Source of the DNA: Bifidobacterium subtile
Lineage (GTDB): Bacteria > Actinomycetota > Actinomycetes > Actinomycetales > Bifidobacteriaceae
Direction: 5' to 3'
Length of the DNA: 64,000 nucleotides
Assembly (NCBI RefSeq): GCF_000741775.1
Contig: NZ_JGZR01000006.1
Span: 248,001 to 312,000 of the forward strand
In this document: piece by piece, positions 56,778-64,000 of the stretch
How the letters are laid out: the number at the start of each line of letters is the position of its first letter
Numbering within the stretch: position 1 is the stretch's first letter
The notes under the pieces: generated by a model
Told to the model about the DNA's origin: nothing
The model's input: only the letters and a program-made list of their open reading frames with translations
The model's database searches: none
Translations under genes and position numbers: made by a program

Positions 56778-58043
56778 ATGAGGCATGGTTCCCACGCAGT
56801 TGGCGCTCCCGCCCGCGTCGCCCTTGAAGACGAGCTGGCTGGCGTGGCTGATACAGGCGATGTAGGCGGTGTTGCTGATATGCCTGCTGATGCGCCTCAG
56901 CCAGGCGAGGCTGCCGATCCTGGCCGCAATGCTGCCGGCACGGTGCAAAATTCCCACGACCGCTCGATGCAACGTCGTCGTTCTGGGGCAGGGTGGCAGG
57001 TGCTTGGAATCTTCGCCGAGCTGTTGCTGACGCTGGCGGTGCTGTGCGGCCTGTATATCGTGTGGCAGATGTGGTGGACCGGCGTTGAATCGGAGCGGGA
57101 GCAGGATCAGACCAGGCAATCGGCGGCATGGTCGGATCCTGGCGATGGCAAGAATCTGCAGGTGGCCAAGGCCCAGGCAGGCGATCCGCCTGTGCAGCCG
57201 ACCAGCGCGAACGTCGGCGATCTGGTCGCGCAGATCTATATTCCGCGCTTCGGCGCCCAATGGAACCGCAACGTCGTGCAGGGCACGGACGCGGTGCAGC
57301 TCAACAAGCACGGCATGGGGCATTACGAGCAGACGCAGATGCCGGGGCAAATAGGTAACATGGCCATCGCCGGCCATCGCAACGGCTACGGACAGCCGCT
57401 GGGGGACGTCGACAAGCTCAAAACCGGTGACCCGATTGTGTTGCGCACTAAGGATTACTGGTATGTCTACCGCTACACAAGCTATCGCATCGTGCTGCCG
57501 ACGCAGGGCGATGTGGTTGCGCCGAATCCCGAGAATCCTGGCGAGGCCGCAACCAAGCGCATGGTCACGCTGACCACCTGCGAGCCCAAATACAGCACGC
57601 CGACGCATCGTTGGATCAGCTACGGCGAGTTCGCCTACTGGGCGAAGGTCTCCGATGGCGTGCCGCAGGAACTGGCATCGACCGACGCTTCGGGCGCGGT
57701 GAATTTCATCAGCAACGAAAAGCCGTCGCTCGCCGCCAGACTGCCCTCGCTGGAGCCGGTCGTCATGGTGACGCTTATCGTCTATCTCGTCTTGTTCATC
57801 GCAGCTGCGGTCGCATGGCGTTGGCCTGTGCTGCGTGCCATCCGCCAGCGCCGCCGACGCAAGCCGGACATCAGCATCTACGGCACGCTGCTGCGCTTGC
57901 AGCCGGGCGTAGCGCCGGTGCGCGTGCTGCTCCTGCTTCTGCTGCTGACCGCGGCCGCCGCTGCGTTGATGCAGTGGGCCTATCCGTGGGCCGCAAGCAC
58001 GATCCCGTACCTGCGCGCGATGTCGAATTACGTGACTGTCTGA
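56778..58043 (+). CDS. Class E sortase with two C-terminal membrane helices
   Basis: A 421-residue transpeptidase. A 70-residue hydrophilic head precedes a transmembrane anchor (74-97). The catalytic domain has NMAIAGHRNGYG (His200), MVTLTTCEPKYSTPTHR (Cys268, Arg278), with the TLTTC motif. Two or more C-terminal helices follow, which is longer than the standard class E sortase. It anchors surface proteins to peptidoglycan, probably housekeeping. GAGGAAAG lies before the ATG. It is upstream of the pabA/trpG-like gene, as in other actinobacteria. Confidence 0.9.
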   Translation: MRHGSHAVGAPARVALEDELAGVADTGDVGGVADMPADAPQPGEAADPGRNAAGTVQNSHDRSMQRRRSGAGWQVLGIFAELLLTLAVLCGLYIVWQMWWTGVESEREQDQTRQSAAWSDPGDGKNLQVAKAQAGDPPVQPTSANVGDLVAQIYIPRFGAQWNRNVVQGTDAVQLNKHGMGHYEQTQMPGQIGNMAIAGHRNGYGQPLGDVDKLKTGDPIVLRTKDYWYVYRYTSYRIVLPTQGDVVAPNPENPGEAATKRMVTLTTCEPKYSTPTHRWISYGEFAYWAKVSDGVPQELASTDASGAVNFISNEKPSLAARLPSLEPVVMVTLIVYLVLFIAAAVAWRWPVLRAIRQRRRRKPDISIYGTLLRLQPGVAPVRVLLLLLLLTAAAAALMQWAYPWAASTIPYLRAMSNYVTV

Positions 58044-58154
58044 TTGCCGAGCCGCTGAGCAGATGGCGCAGTGCGCTGCCTGTGGACTACAATGGCGTCG
58101 AAAGCGTCGGCGGCGAACGCCGACCGGCAACTCCAACACAGGCAGAGGGCGATT

Positions 58155-58802
58155 ATGACCGATTCCGCGCATATCCTCGTGGTCGACAACTACGATTCCT
58201 TCGTGTACACGATCGTCGGCTATCTCAAGACGCTGGGAGCCACCGTCGACGTGGTGCGCAACGATGCGATCGACGCCTCCGCGCCCAATGTGCTTGCCGG
58301 ATATGACGGCGTGCTGATCTCGCCGGGGCCGGGCGCTCCGGCGGATTCCGGGTCCAGCGAGAGTCTCATCCGGCTGTGCGCCGCAACCCGTACGCCGATG
58401 TTCGGCGTCTGCCTCGGCCTGCAGGCGCTCGCCGAAGTGTACGGGGCGACGGTGGATCACGCGCCCACGATCATGCATGGCAAGACGAGCGTCGTGGAGC
58501 ACATTGATGATGCGGTATTCGCCGGCGTGGCCGAGCCGATGACCGCGACCCGCTACCATTCGCTCGCCGTCGAGCCGGATTCCGTGCCCGACGATCTCGT
58601 GGTCACTGCATGGACCAAGGACGACCACATCATCCAAGGCCTCAAGCATAGGGAGCTGCCGCTGTTCGCCGTGCAGTTCCACCCCGAATCGGTGATGACG
58701 CAGGACGGCTATCGCCTGCTGGCGAACTGGCTTGCCATCTGCGGCCAGAGCGACGCCGTCGAGCGCTCCCAAGGCCTGCAGCCCAAGGTCGCGGCTCGAT
58801 AA
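58155..58802 (+). CDS. Glutamine amidotransferase, aminodeoxychorismate/anthranilate synthase component II
   Basis: A 215-residue class I amidotransferase: ILVVDNYDSFVYTIVGYL, VLISPGPGAP, FGVCLGLQALAEVYGA with nucleophile Cys86, TRYHSLAV and AVQFHPESVMTQDG (His/Glu). It supplies ammonia to either PabB (folate) or TrpE (tryptophan); in bifidobacteria this copy beside pknB is commonly labelled PabA or TrpG, and no partner is seen here. ATG 58155 starts the homology after a GGCGATT spacer. Structured repeat copy 4 follows its stop. Confidence 0.88.
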   Translation: MTDSAHILVVDNYDSFVYTIVGYLKTLGATVDVVRNDAIDASAPNVLAGYDGVLISPGPGAPADSGSSESLIRLCAATRTPMFGVCLGLQALAEVYGATVDHAPTIMHGKTSVVEHIDDAVFAGVAEPMTATRYHSLAVEPDSVPDDLVVTAWTKDDHIIQGLKHRELPLFAVQFHPESVMTQDGYRLLANWLAICGQSDAVERSQGLQPKVAAR

Positions 58803-58834
58803 GCGGAGGCGTTAAGCGCAGAGCCCTGTGCCGA

Positions 58835-58955
58835 AGCGTTAAGCGGACAGCCCTGCGGGCTGTCCGTAGCTGAGGTGAGCGGCCACCACGGCCGCGAAGG
58901 ACGATGCCAAAGGCATCGTCAGTGTGTAGCCGACGCCGAGGGCCCACCGAGGGCC
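58835..58955. repeat. Structured intergenic repeat, copy 4
   Basis: GCGTTAAGCGG leads into GGACAGCCC-tgc-GGGCTGTCC (58845-58865), GCGGCC-accac-GGCCGC (58879-58895), GACGATGCC-aaa-GGCATCGTC (58900-58920) and a GGGCCC-accga-GGGCCC stem. The layout is that of copy 2 at 6269, 52 kb away, with different stem bases. A shorter fragment GCGTTAAGCGCAGAG lies just before it at 58810. Confidence 0.8.
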
Positions 58956-59005
58956 CGAGGTAGCAACGGAGTTCACCCTTGGCCAGTCGTTGAAGTCGTT
59001 CATAT

Positions 59006-59050
59006 GTCACAACCCCCGCATAATGGTCGAGAAAACGCGGGGGTTATGAC
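59006..59050. terminator. Hairpin between the amidotransferase and pknB genes
   Basis: GTCACAACCCCCGC (59006-59019) pairs with GCGGGGGTTATGAC (59037-59050), 13 of 14 bases, around a 17-base loop. It lies between convergent genes and can serve as a terminator for both. A further CGCGGGGGTTGTG follows at 59059. Confidence 0.65.
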
Positions 59051-59093
59051 ATTAGCGGCGCGGGGGTTGTGTGCCGGCAGCGCACGTGTTTCA

Positions 59094-61157
59094 CTATGAC
59101 TTTGAGCTGCTTGGGCTGGAGGATGGGGACGGTGAAGCGGCCTTGAGGGTTAGTGTGACCGTGACATTCTTGTCGCTTACTTTTCCTTGCGGGTTTGCGG
59201 TGATGACGATGTCATTTTCAGCAGGTGAGCGGGTGCTGCCGTCGGCGAAGACGGCGTTGATATTGTTGAAGCCAGCTGCCTTGAGTTTATCGGAGGCATC
59301 TTTATAAGTGGTTCCGAAGGCGATGTCGGGAACAATCGCCTGCGCACCCTTTGAAATATATACGGTGATATTGCTGCCCCTTTCCACTGCTGTGCCAGAG
59401 GGCGGATCGATACTCAGCACCGACCCCGCAGGAACGTTGTCGTTGTAGTCACCGTCTCGAACGGTGGTGCTGAAGCCAAGCTTTTGCAGCGCGGCGATCA
59501 CCTGATCCTGAGGCTGGCCCACGAGATTGTCGGGTACTTGGGTCATGCCGGAGGCGATGCACAGGGTTATCGTCTCGCCTTTGGCCAGCTGCGTACCGGC
59601 GGCAGGGTCGGTGCGTGTGACGCGATCCTTGTCCACATCGGCGCTCATTTCGCTGCGCGTCGTGGAGCTCACTTTGAATCCGGCGCTCTCCAAGGCGGCA
59701 CGGGCCTCGTCCTGCGTCATGTTCTTGACATCGGGCACGATGGCGGACTGCGGCCCTGCGGAGAACCACACCCTGACCGTGGAGCCCTTCGTGACGCTGA
59801 CGCCGCCCTTGGGATCCTGCTTGGTCAGCGTACCCTCCGGCTCCGTCGAATTGGCGTCGGTTTCGGCCCGGAAGCGCAGGCCCAGCTGGGTGAGCTTCTC
59901 CTGGGCGCGGTCCTTGGTGGTCTGCGCGGTGAACGTCGGCACGGTGACAGTCTCGGGCTCCTTGTGCCGGTTCGCGTATGCCAGTCCGCCGACGATCGCG
60001 GCGATGATCACGATTGCGCCGATGATAGACGCGATGATGGCCGTTCGTTTGCGTTTGCGCTTGGCTGCGGCGGCCCGTTGCTCGGCGCGGGACTTCAACG
60101 CGGTGCCGTTTGCGGATCCGTTCGACGCGGTCGGCACTGCTTCGAATTGCCCGGTCACCGGATTGAAGGCCTGCGTCGCCTCAGTGGCGGCTACCGGGTT
60201 CATCGCCTGAGTCGCCGCGGTCTGCTCGGCCTGCTTGCGGGCCTTGACGTTCGCCAGGTCGGTCAGCGGGTTGAAGGCCGCCGCCACCGGCACGCCGCCG
60301 TTCATGAAGGTGAGGACGTCGTTCTTGAATTCGGCGGCCGTCGCATAGCGGTTCTGCCGGTCCTTGGCCATCGCCTTCGCGCAGATCTGGTCCCACATCT
60401 TGGGCAGCCCGGGCACGATTGCGCTCGGCGGCGTCGCCACTTCGGAGACGTGCTGGTAGGCGATGGCGACTGCGGAGTCGCCGGTGAAGGGCGGGCGCCC
60501 GGTAAGCATCTCGTAGAGTACGCAGCCGGCCGAATACAGATCGGAGCGCATGTCGACGGTCTCGCCGCGCGCCTGCTCGGGGGAGAGGTATTGCGCGGTG
60601 CCTACGACGCCTTGAGACTGCGTCATCGTGGCCACGGAATCGTCGAGTGCGCGGGCGATGCCGAAGTCCATGACCTTGACCATGCCCTGCTCGGAGATCA
60701 TGATGTTGCCGGGCTTGATGTCCCGGTGGATGATGCCCATGCGGTGCGAGTATTCCAAAGCGTTCAGGACGCCCAGCATCACCTGTTCGGCGTCGCGCTG
60801 GCTCAGAGGGCCGTTCGCCTTGATGATGTCGCGCAGCGTCTGGCCTTTGACGTACTCCATGACGATGTAGGGCAGCCGTTCGGTGTGCCCGGTCTCGTCG
60901 ATGTTCGTCTCCTCGCCCGAATCGTAGATGTTGACGATGTTGGGGTTGTTCATCTGCGCGACCGAATGCGCCTCGCGCCTGAAGCGAGTCAGGAAGATCT
61001 CGTCGTTCGCCAGGTCGGAGCGCATGATCTTGACGGCGACGGTGCGTCCGAGACGCGTGTCGAGCGTGACGCGCACCTCGGCCATGCCGCCGCGGCCGAT
61101 GAGCTGGCCAAGCTGGTAGCGGCCGCTGGCCAACGAAGAGGGCAGATTGCTACTCAT
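59094..61157 (-). CDS. pknB: Serine/threonine protein kinase PknB with four PASTA domains
   Basis: A 687-residue membrane kinase that couples cell-wall state to growth and division. The kinase domain has GRGGMAEVR, VAVKIM (Lys43), GIIHRDIKPGN (144-151) and VMDFGIAR (DFG 164-166). A juxtamembrane region rich in Ala, Lys and Arg is followed by a helix (about 371-395) and four extracytoplasmic PASTA repeats (from VTVPTF, IVPDVKNMTQDEARAAL, QVPDNLVGQPQDQVIAAL and IVPDIAFGTTYKDASDKL), which bind peptidoglycan fragments. A Ser/Pro tail ends it. Its start overlaps the pknA stop by eight bases. Confidence 0.96.
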   Translation of the reverse strand: MSSNLPSSLASGRYQLGQLIGRGGMAEVRVTLDTRLGRTVAVKIMRSDLANDEIFLTRFRREAHSVAQMNNPNIVNIYDSGEETNIDETGHTERLPYIVMEYVKGQTLRDIIKANGPLSQRDAEQVMLGVLNALEYSHRMGIIHRDIKPGNIMISEQGMVKVMDFGIARALDDSVATMTQSQGVVGTAQYLSPEQARGETVDMRSDLYSAGCVLYEMLTGRPPFTGDSAVAIAYQHVSEVATPPSAIVPGLPKMWDQICAKAMAKDRQNRYATAAEFKNDVLTFMNGGVPVAAAFNPLTDLANVKARKQAEQTAATQAMNPVAATEATQAFNPVTGQFEAVPTASNGSANGTALKSRAEQRAAAAKRKRKRTAIIASIIGAIVIIAAIVGGLAYANRHKEPETVTVPTFTAQTTKDRAQEKLTQLGLRFRAETDANSTEPEGTLTKQDPKGGVSVTKGSTVRVWFSAGPQSAIVPDVKNMTQDEARAALESAGFKVSSTTRSEMSADVDKDRVTRTDPAAGTQLAKGETITLCIASGMTQVPDNLVGQPQDQVIAALQKLGFSTTVRDGDYNDNVPAGSVLSIDPPSGTAVERGSNITVYISKGAQAIVPDIAFGTTYKDASDKLKAAGFNNINAVFADGSTRSPAENDIVITANPQGKVSDKNVTVTLTLKAASPSPSSSPSSSKS

Positions 61158-62226
61158 TGTTGTTCCTCCCGAGGTGCCTCGCTGGTGAATGTGCAGTTGC
61201 GCCTACGCTTGAGCTTGTGGTTCGCGGCGCAGGCGTGCCGCTGATGAAAATCTGGGACTGCCCCACGTCCTGAATTGGCGCCTGCCCGGATGACCCTCGC
61301 AGGCGCGCCTCCAGCATGCTGTGCGGCGCGCTTACGATGCGCCGGGGCATGCGGTTACCGGAGGGCATGATCTTGGTCGAATCGCTCAGCACGGTCTGCT
61401 GGTCGAGCAGCCGTCGCTCGATCTTCGAGAGCGTGCGCGAGACGACAAGCGCATCGCCCGGCCGGTCCAGCGGGTCCTTCGAGAGCATCGACATCACGAA
61501 TTGGGTCAGCTGCACATCCACCGAATCGGGCAACGGGGGCACTGGGTCGTTGACATGCGCGGCGGCGATGTCGACCGGCGTGGCCCCCGTGAAGGGCCGA
61601 TGGCCGCACAGGCCTTCGTAGGCCACGACGCCGAGCGAGTAGATGTCGGACTGCGCGGTGGCGTGCCTGCCCTGCGCCTGCTCGGGGGAGATGTACTGCG
61701 CGGTGCCCACCACCATGCCGTCCTGCGTGATCTGCTCCTGATTGGTGGAGTAGGAGACGCCGAAATCGGTGATCTTCACATCGCCGTCGTCAGAAACCAT
61801 GATATTCGCCGGCTTTACGTCGCGATGGATGATCCCGTGCGAGTGGGCGATGAACAGGCCACGCGCGGTCTGCTCGAGAATCGGCAGCAGTTCGACCGGA
61901 TCCATCGCGCCCCTTGCATGGAAGAGATCGGCCAAAGATTTGCTTGGCACATATTCCATGATCAGGAAGCCGATGCCGTCATGCTCGTAGTATTCGAAGA
62001 GCGCGGCGATATTGGGATGCGCGAGATTCGCGGAATTATGCGCTTCGGCGCGCAGGCGACGCAGCTTGGCCTCGGCGTTGGTCGCGTCCCCGCGCAGCGC
62101 CTTGATGGCCACCGGACGGCCGAGCTGAATATCGTAGCCCTTCCACACCTCGCCCATGCCGCCCTGCGCGAGCCGGCAGTCGAGCCGGTATCGTCGGTGG
62201 ATGAGCTGGCCTTCGATGAGTTTCAT
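61150..62226 (-). CDS. pknA: Serine/threonine protein kinase PknA
   Basis: A 358-residue kinase: AQGGMGEVWKG, VAIKAL (Lys42), HGIIHRDVKPANIMV (HRD 134-136), KITDFGVS (154-156) and GTAQYISPEQAQG. All catalytic residues are intact. The C-terminal 70 residues are hydrophilic, and I find no transmembrane helix, unlike the mycobacterial PknA; it is probably cytoplasmic. Start and stop overlap with pbpA (ATGA) and pknB, so the block is a tightly coupled operon. Confidence 0.94.
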   Translation of the reverse strand: MKLIEGQLIHRRYRLDCRLAQGGMGEVWKGYDIQLGRPVAIKALRGDATNAEAKLRRLRAEAHNSANLAHPNIAALFEYYEHDGIGFLIMEYVPSKSLADLFHARGAMDPVELLPILEQTARGLFIAHSHGIIHRDVKPANIMVSDDGDVKITDFGVSYSTNQEQITQDGMVVGTAQYISPEQAQGRHATAQSDIYSLGVVAYEGLCGHRPFTGATPVDIAAAHVNDPVPPLPDSVDVQLTQFVMSMLSKDPLDRPGDALVVSRTLSKIERRLLDQQTVLSDSTKIMPSGNRMPRRIVSAPHSMLEARLRGSSGQAPIQDVGQSQIFISGTPAPRTTSSSVGATAHSPARHLGRNNNE

Positions 62227-63689
62227 TGCTGCAACGCCTCCTGCATGATCTGCTTCATAATGGGACCGGCTGCGTAGGAGCCAAGCACATCGGTATTATG
62301 GACGACCACGGCGACGGCGATCTTCGGATTGTCGGCGGGGGCGAAGCCGATTACCCAGCCGTCGATGCTGCTGTTGTTCTCGCCGATCTGCGCGGTCCCG
62401 GTCTTCGCGGCGACCTTCGTGCCGTCGATGGCCAGATTCGGATTCTCCTTGGTCACGACCGCCTGCATCATCTGGTCGAGCTTGTCGGCCGTGTCCTTGC
62501 CGAAAGCCTGGGACATGACTGCGGGGTCGGTCTGCGAGATCACCGACAGATCGCTGGAACGCACGCGGTCGACGAGCGTGGGGCGCATCAGCGTGCCGCC
62601 ATTGGCCACGGCTGAGGCGATGAGTGCGTTCTGCAGCGGCGTCGTGTTCACGTCGCCCTGCCCGATTGAGGCCAAACCAAGCCTGTCGTCGCTGAGGTTC
62701 GTGGGGAAGCGCGAGGATATCGCCTTCATCGGCTTTCCGGTGGAATCCGAGCCGTCGATGGTGATCGAGCTGCCGAAGCCGAGCTTCTTGGCTTGGTTTT
62801 CGACCGCCTGATCGCCCAGCGAGACGCCGAGCTGCGCGAAGGCCGTGTTGGACGAATAGGCCAGGGCATCCTCGAAGGAGATCTGGCCGTTCGAGCCGTT
62901 GGCGGAGCCTTCCGCATTCGTCAGGTTCGTCGCCGTGCCGGGCAGCGTGTAGCTTGCGCCTGCCGGAATCGAGGTGTCCGGGTTGTATTTGCCTGTTTCC
63001 AGAGCCGCCGCGGCCACGACGGTCTTGAACGTGGAGCCCGGCGGGTAGTACTGCGAGGTGGCCCGGTTGAGCATCGGGCTGTTGTCGCCGGAGGTCAGCT
63101 GCGCGTAGATGTTGTTGACTTGCTTGGTATCGTGCTGCGCCAACTGGTTCGGATCGTAGCTCGGCGTGCTCGCCATGGCCAGAATGCGGCCGGTTTTCGG
63201 CTCGATCGCGACGGCCGCGCCATCCTTGCCGGCGAGTCCTTGGTAGGCGGCCATCTGCAGCTTCGGGTTGATTGAGGTTTCGATGGACGCGCCCTTGTTC
63301 TCGTCGCCGGTGAACAGCGATTTGATCTTCTGCCAGAACAGGGCGTTCGACTCGCCGGCGAGCAGTTCGTTGCGCGACATCTCCAAGCCGCGATCGACTG
63401 GATGCGTGATGGAGAAGTACCCGGTGACAGGCGCGTACAGCGCCCCGTTCGCATAGGAACGCTGGTATTCGAAGGCGTCGTTGACCGGCTCCGACTTGGC
63501 GATCACCGTGCCGTCGGAGGCCAGAATCGGTCCGCGCGGAGCGCCGATCTCGTGATACAGCGCACGACTGTTGCGCGGATCGGTGTTGAGCTGGTTTGCG
63601 CGGATCGCGGTGATGATGGTGCTGGACAGGCCGAGGATCGTGAACAGGATCACGACGGCGGTGAACAGCTGCCGCAGACTCTTGTTCAT
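62223..63689 (-). CDS. pbpA: Penicillin-binding protein, transpeptidase (PbpA)
   Basis: A 488-residue class B PBP that cross-links peptidoglycan. One N-terminal anchor (LFTAVVILFTILGLSSTIITAI), a dimerisation region (GPILASDGTVIAKSEPVND) and the transpeptidase with STFK (Ser219-Lys222, in YYPPGSTFKTVV), SSNTAF and KTGTAQ, the three active-site motifs. It is the usual partner of FtsW/RodA and the PknA/B kinases. Both ends overlap with neighbours by ATGA. Confidence 0.95.
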   Translation of the reverse strand: MNKSLRQLFTAVVILFTILGLSSTIITAIRANQLNTDPRNSRALYHEIGAPRGPILASDGTVIAKSEPVNDAFEYQRSYANGALYAPVTGYFSITHPVDRGLEMSRNELLAGESNALFWQKIKSLFTGDENKGASIETSINPKLQMAAYQGLAGKDGAAVAIEPKTGRILAMASTPSYDPNQLAQHDTKQVNNIYAQLTSGDNSPMLNRATSQYYPPGSTFKTVVAAAALETGKYNPDTSIPAGASYTLPGTATNLTNAEGSANGSNGQISFEDALAYSSNTAFAQLGVSLGDQAVENQAKKLGFGSSITIDGSDSTGKPMKAISSRFPTNLSDDRLGLASIGQGDVNTTPLQNALIASAVANGGTLMRPTLVDRVRSSDLSVISQTDPAVMSQAFGKDTADKLDQMMQAVVTKENPNLAIDGTKVAAKTGTAQIGENNSSIDGWVIGFAPADNPKIAVAVVVHNTDVLGSYAAGPIMKQIMQEALQQ

Positions 63690-64000
63690 GCCGTCGCCCC
63701 CTTGCCTTTTCGGCGGCCCAAGCCTCCCCTGCCGTTGGGGCGGCGGCGCTGCGCACGTCCCTGCCCGCGCCTTTGCCCACGTTCCTGCCCCTGCCCGTCG
63801 TCGACGAGCTCATGCTCGCGCAGCGCGGCCAGCGCCTCGTAGCGGAAGGTGTCGGAGACGGTGTCCGGCTCGGGCTTGTTCGCGGCATTCGAGATGACGA
63901 TGAGCAGCCCGGCGAGCACGAAGTTCGCGATCAGCGAGGAGCCGCCGGCGGCCATATACGGCAGGGTCAGGCCGGTGAGCGGGATGACCAGCGTAATGCC
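63686..64000 (-). CDS. FtsW/RodA/SpoVE-family protein, C-terminal part (continues beyond window)
   Basis: The visible 104 residues read GITLVIPLTGLTLPYMAAGG followed by SSLIANFVLAGLLIVISN, the conserved last periplasmic loop (LTGLTLP-GGSS) and final helix of SEDS polymerases such as FtsW and RodA. A basic Arg/Gly-rich cytoplasmic tail follows (GQRRGQGRAQRRRPNGRGG). The start lies outside the window. Its TGA overlaps the pbpA ATG (ATGA). Whether it is FtsW or RodA cannot be told from this part; the gene order suggests the RodA-like partner of PbpA. Confidence 0.92.
   Translation of the reverse strand, partial: GITLVIPLTGLTLPYMAAGGSSLIANFVLAGLLIVISNAANKPEPDTVSDTFRYEALAALREHELVDDGQGQERGQRRGQGRAQRRRPNGRGGLGRRKGKGATA

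Noticed and set aside
59484..61244. Long open frame (586 codons) on the plus strand opposite pknB
   Set aside because: Antisense to a gene with complete kinase and PASTA motifs; long shadow frames are common in high-GC DNA and its sequence matches nothing.

Overview
The window is high-GC DNA from an actinobacterium, most probably a Bifidobacterium or close relative. Supporting signs are an rbs-type ribose cluster led by a LacI regulator, a fused RmlC-RmlD enzyme, CrgA, a class E sortase beside a TrpG/PabA-type amidotransferase, and the order ftsW/rodA-pbpA-pknA-pknB. The species cannot be fixed from the sequence alone.

Region 1 (1-5,970) holds a LacI regulator (cut by the window edge), a two-domain sugar ABC ATPase, its permease, a truncated ribose-binding protein, RbsD and ribokinase. 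The binding-protein gene has lost everything except its C-terminus, so the importer looks broken. Region 2 (5,970-13,136) is a patchwork: tRNA-Leu(CAG), a cluster of structured intergenic repeats, a frameshifted DsbA-like protein, peptidase E, chorismate mutase with an antitoxin remnant, a LysR regulator, a YeiH-type membrane protein, a potassium-channel gene that lacks most of its last helix, and two different long inverted repeats. Region 3 (13,137-19,857) is housekeeping: PRPP synthetase, the rpsF-ssb-rpsR-rplI operon, a siderophore-interacting protein, a Fur-family regulator, a very cysteine-rich small protein and a YaaA-like protein.

Region 4 (19,859-53,702) is a 34-kb cell-surface polysaccharide locus. 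It encodes dTDP-rhamnose synthesis (RmlA, RmlB, fused RmlCD), UDP-glucose dehydrogenase, a Wzm/Wzt-type ABC exporter, at least eight glycosyltransferases including two galactofuranosyltransferase-like proteins, several large polytopic GT-C-like proteins, an acyltransferase and a flippase-like protein. Genes alternate in short blocks on both strands, which suggests assembly by repeated insertion. Two genes carry apparent one-base contractions in T5 tracts. A plausible model is sugar nucleotide synthesis, cytoplasmic assembly by the GT2/GT4 enzymes, Wzm/Wzt export and extracytoplasmic decoration by the GT-C and acyltransferase proteins.

Region 5 (53,784-64,000) returns to core genes: GuaB1-like dehydrogenase, CrgA, a DUF881 protein, sortase E, a TrpG/PabA amidotransferase, then on the minus strand PknB, PknA, PbpA and the end of FtsW/RodA, the conserved actinobacterial growth and division cluster.

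The most unusual signal is a family of intergenic hairpin modules (6,111-6,548, with another copy at 58,835-58,955). Its stems change sequence between copies while keeping base pairing, as expected of a selected RNA or DNA structure. Other notable points are a shared palindrome linking the Fur-family gene to the cysteine-rich gene, three hairpins in a row at the end of wzt, a three-domain GT2-DUF4422-GT8 protein, and several remnants of deleted genes.
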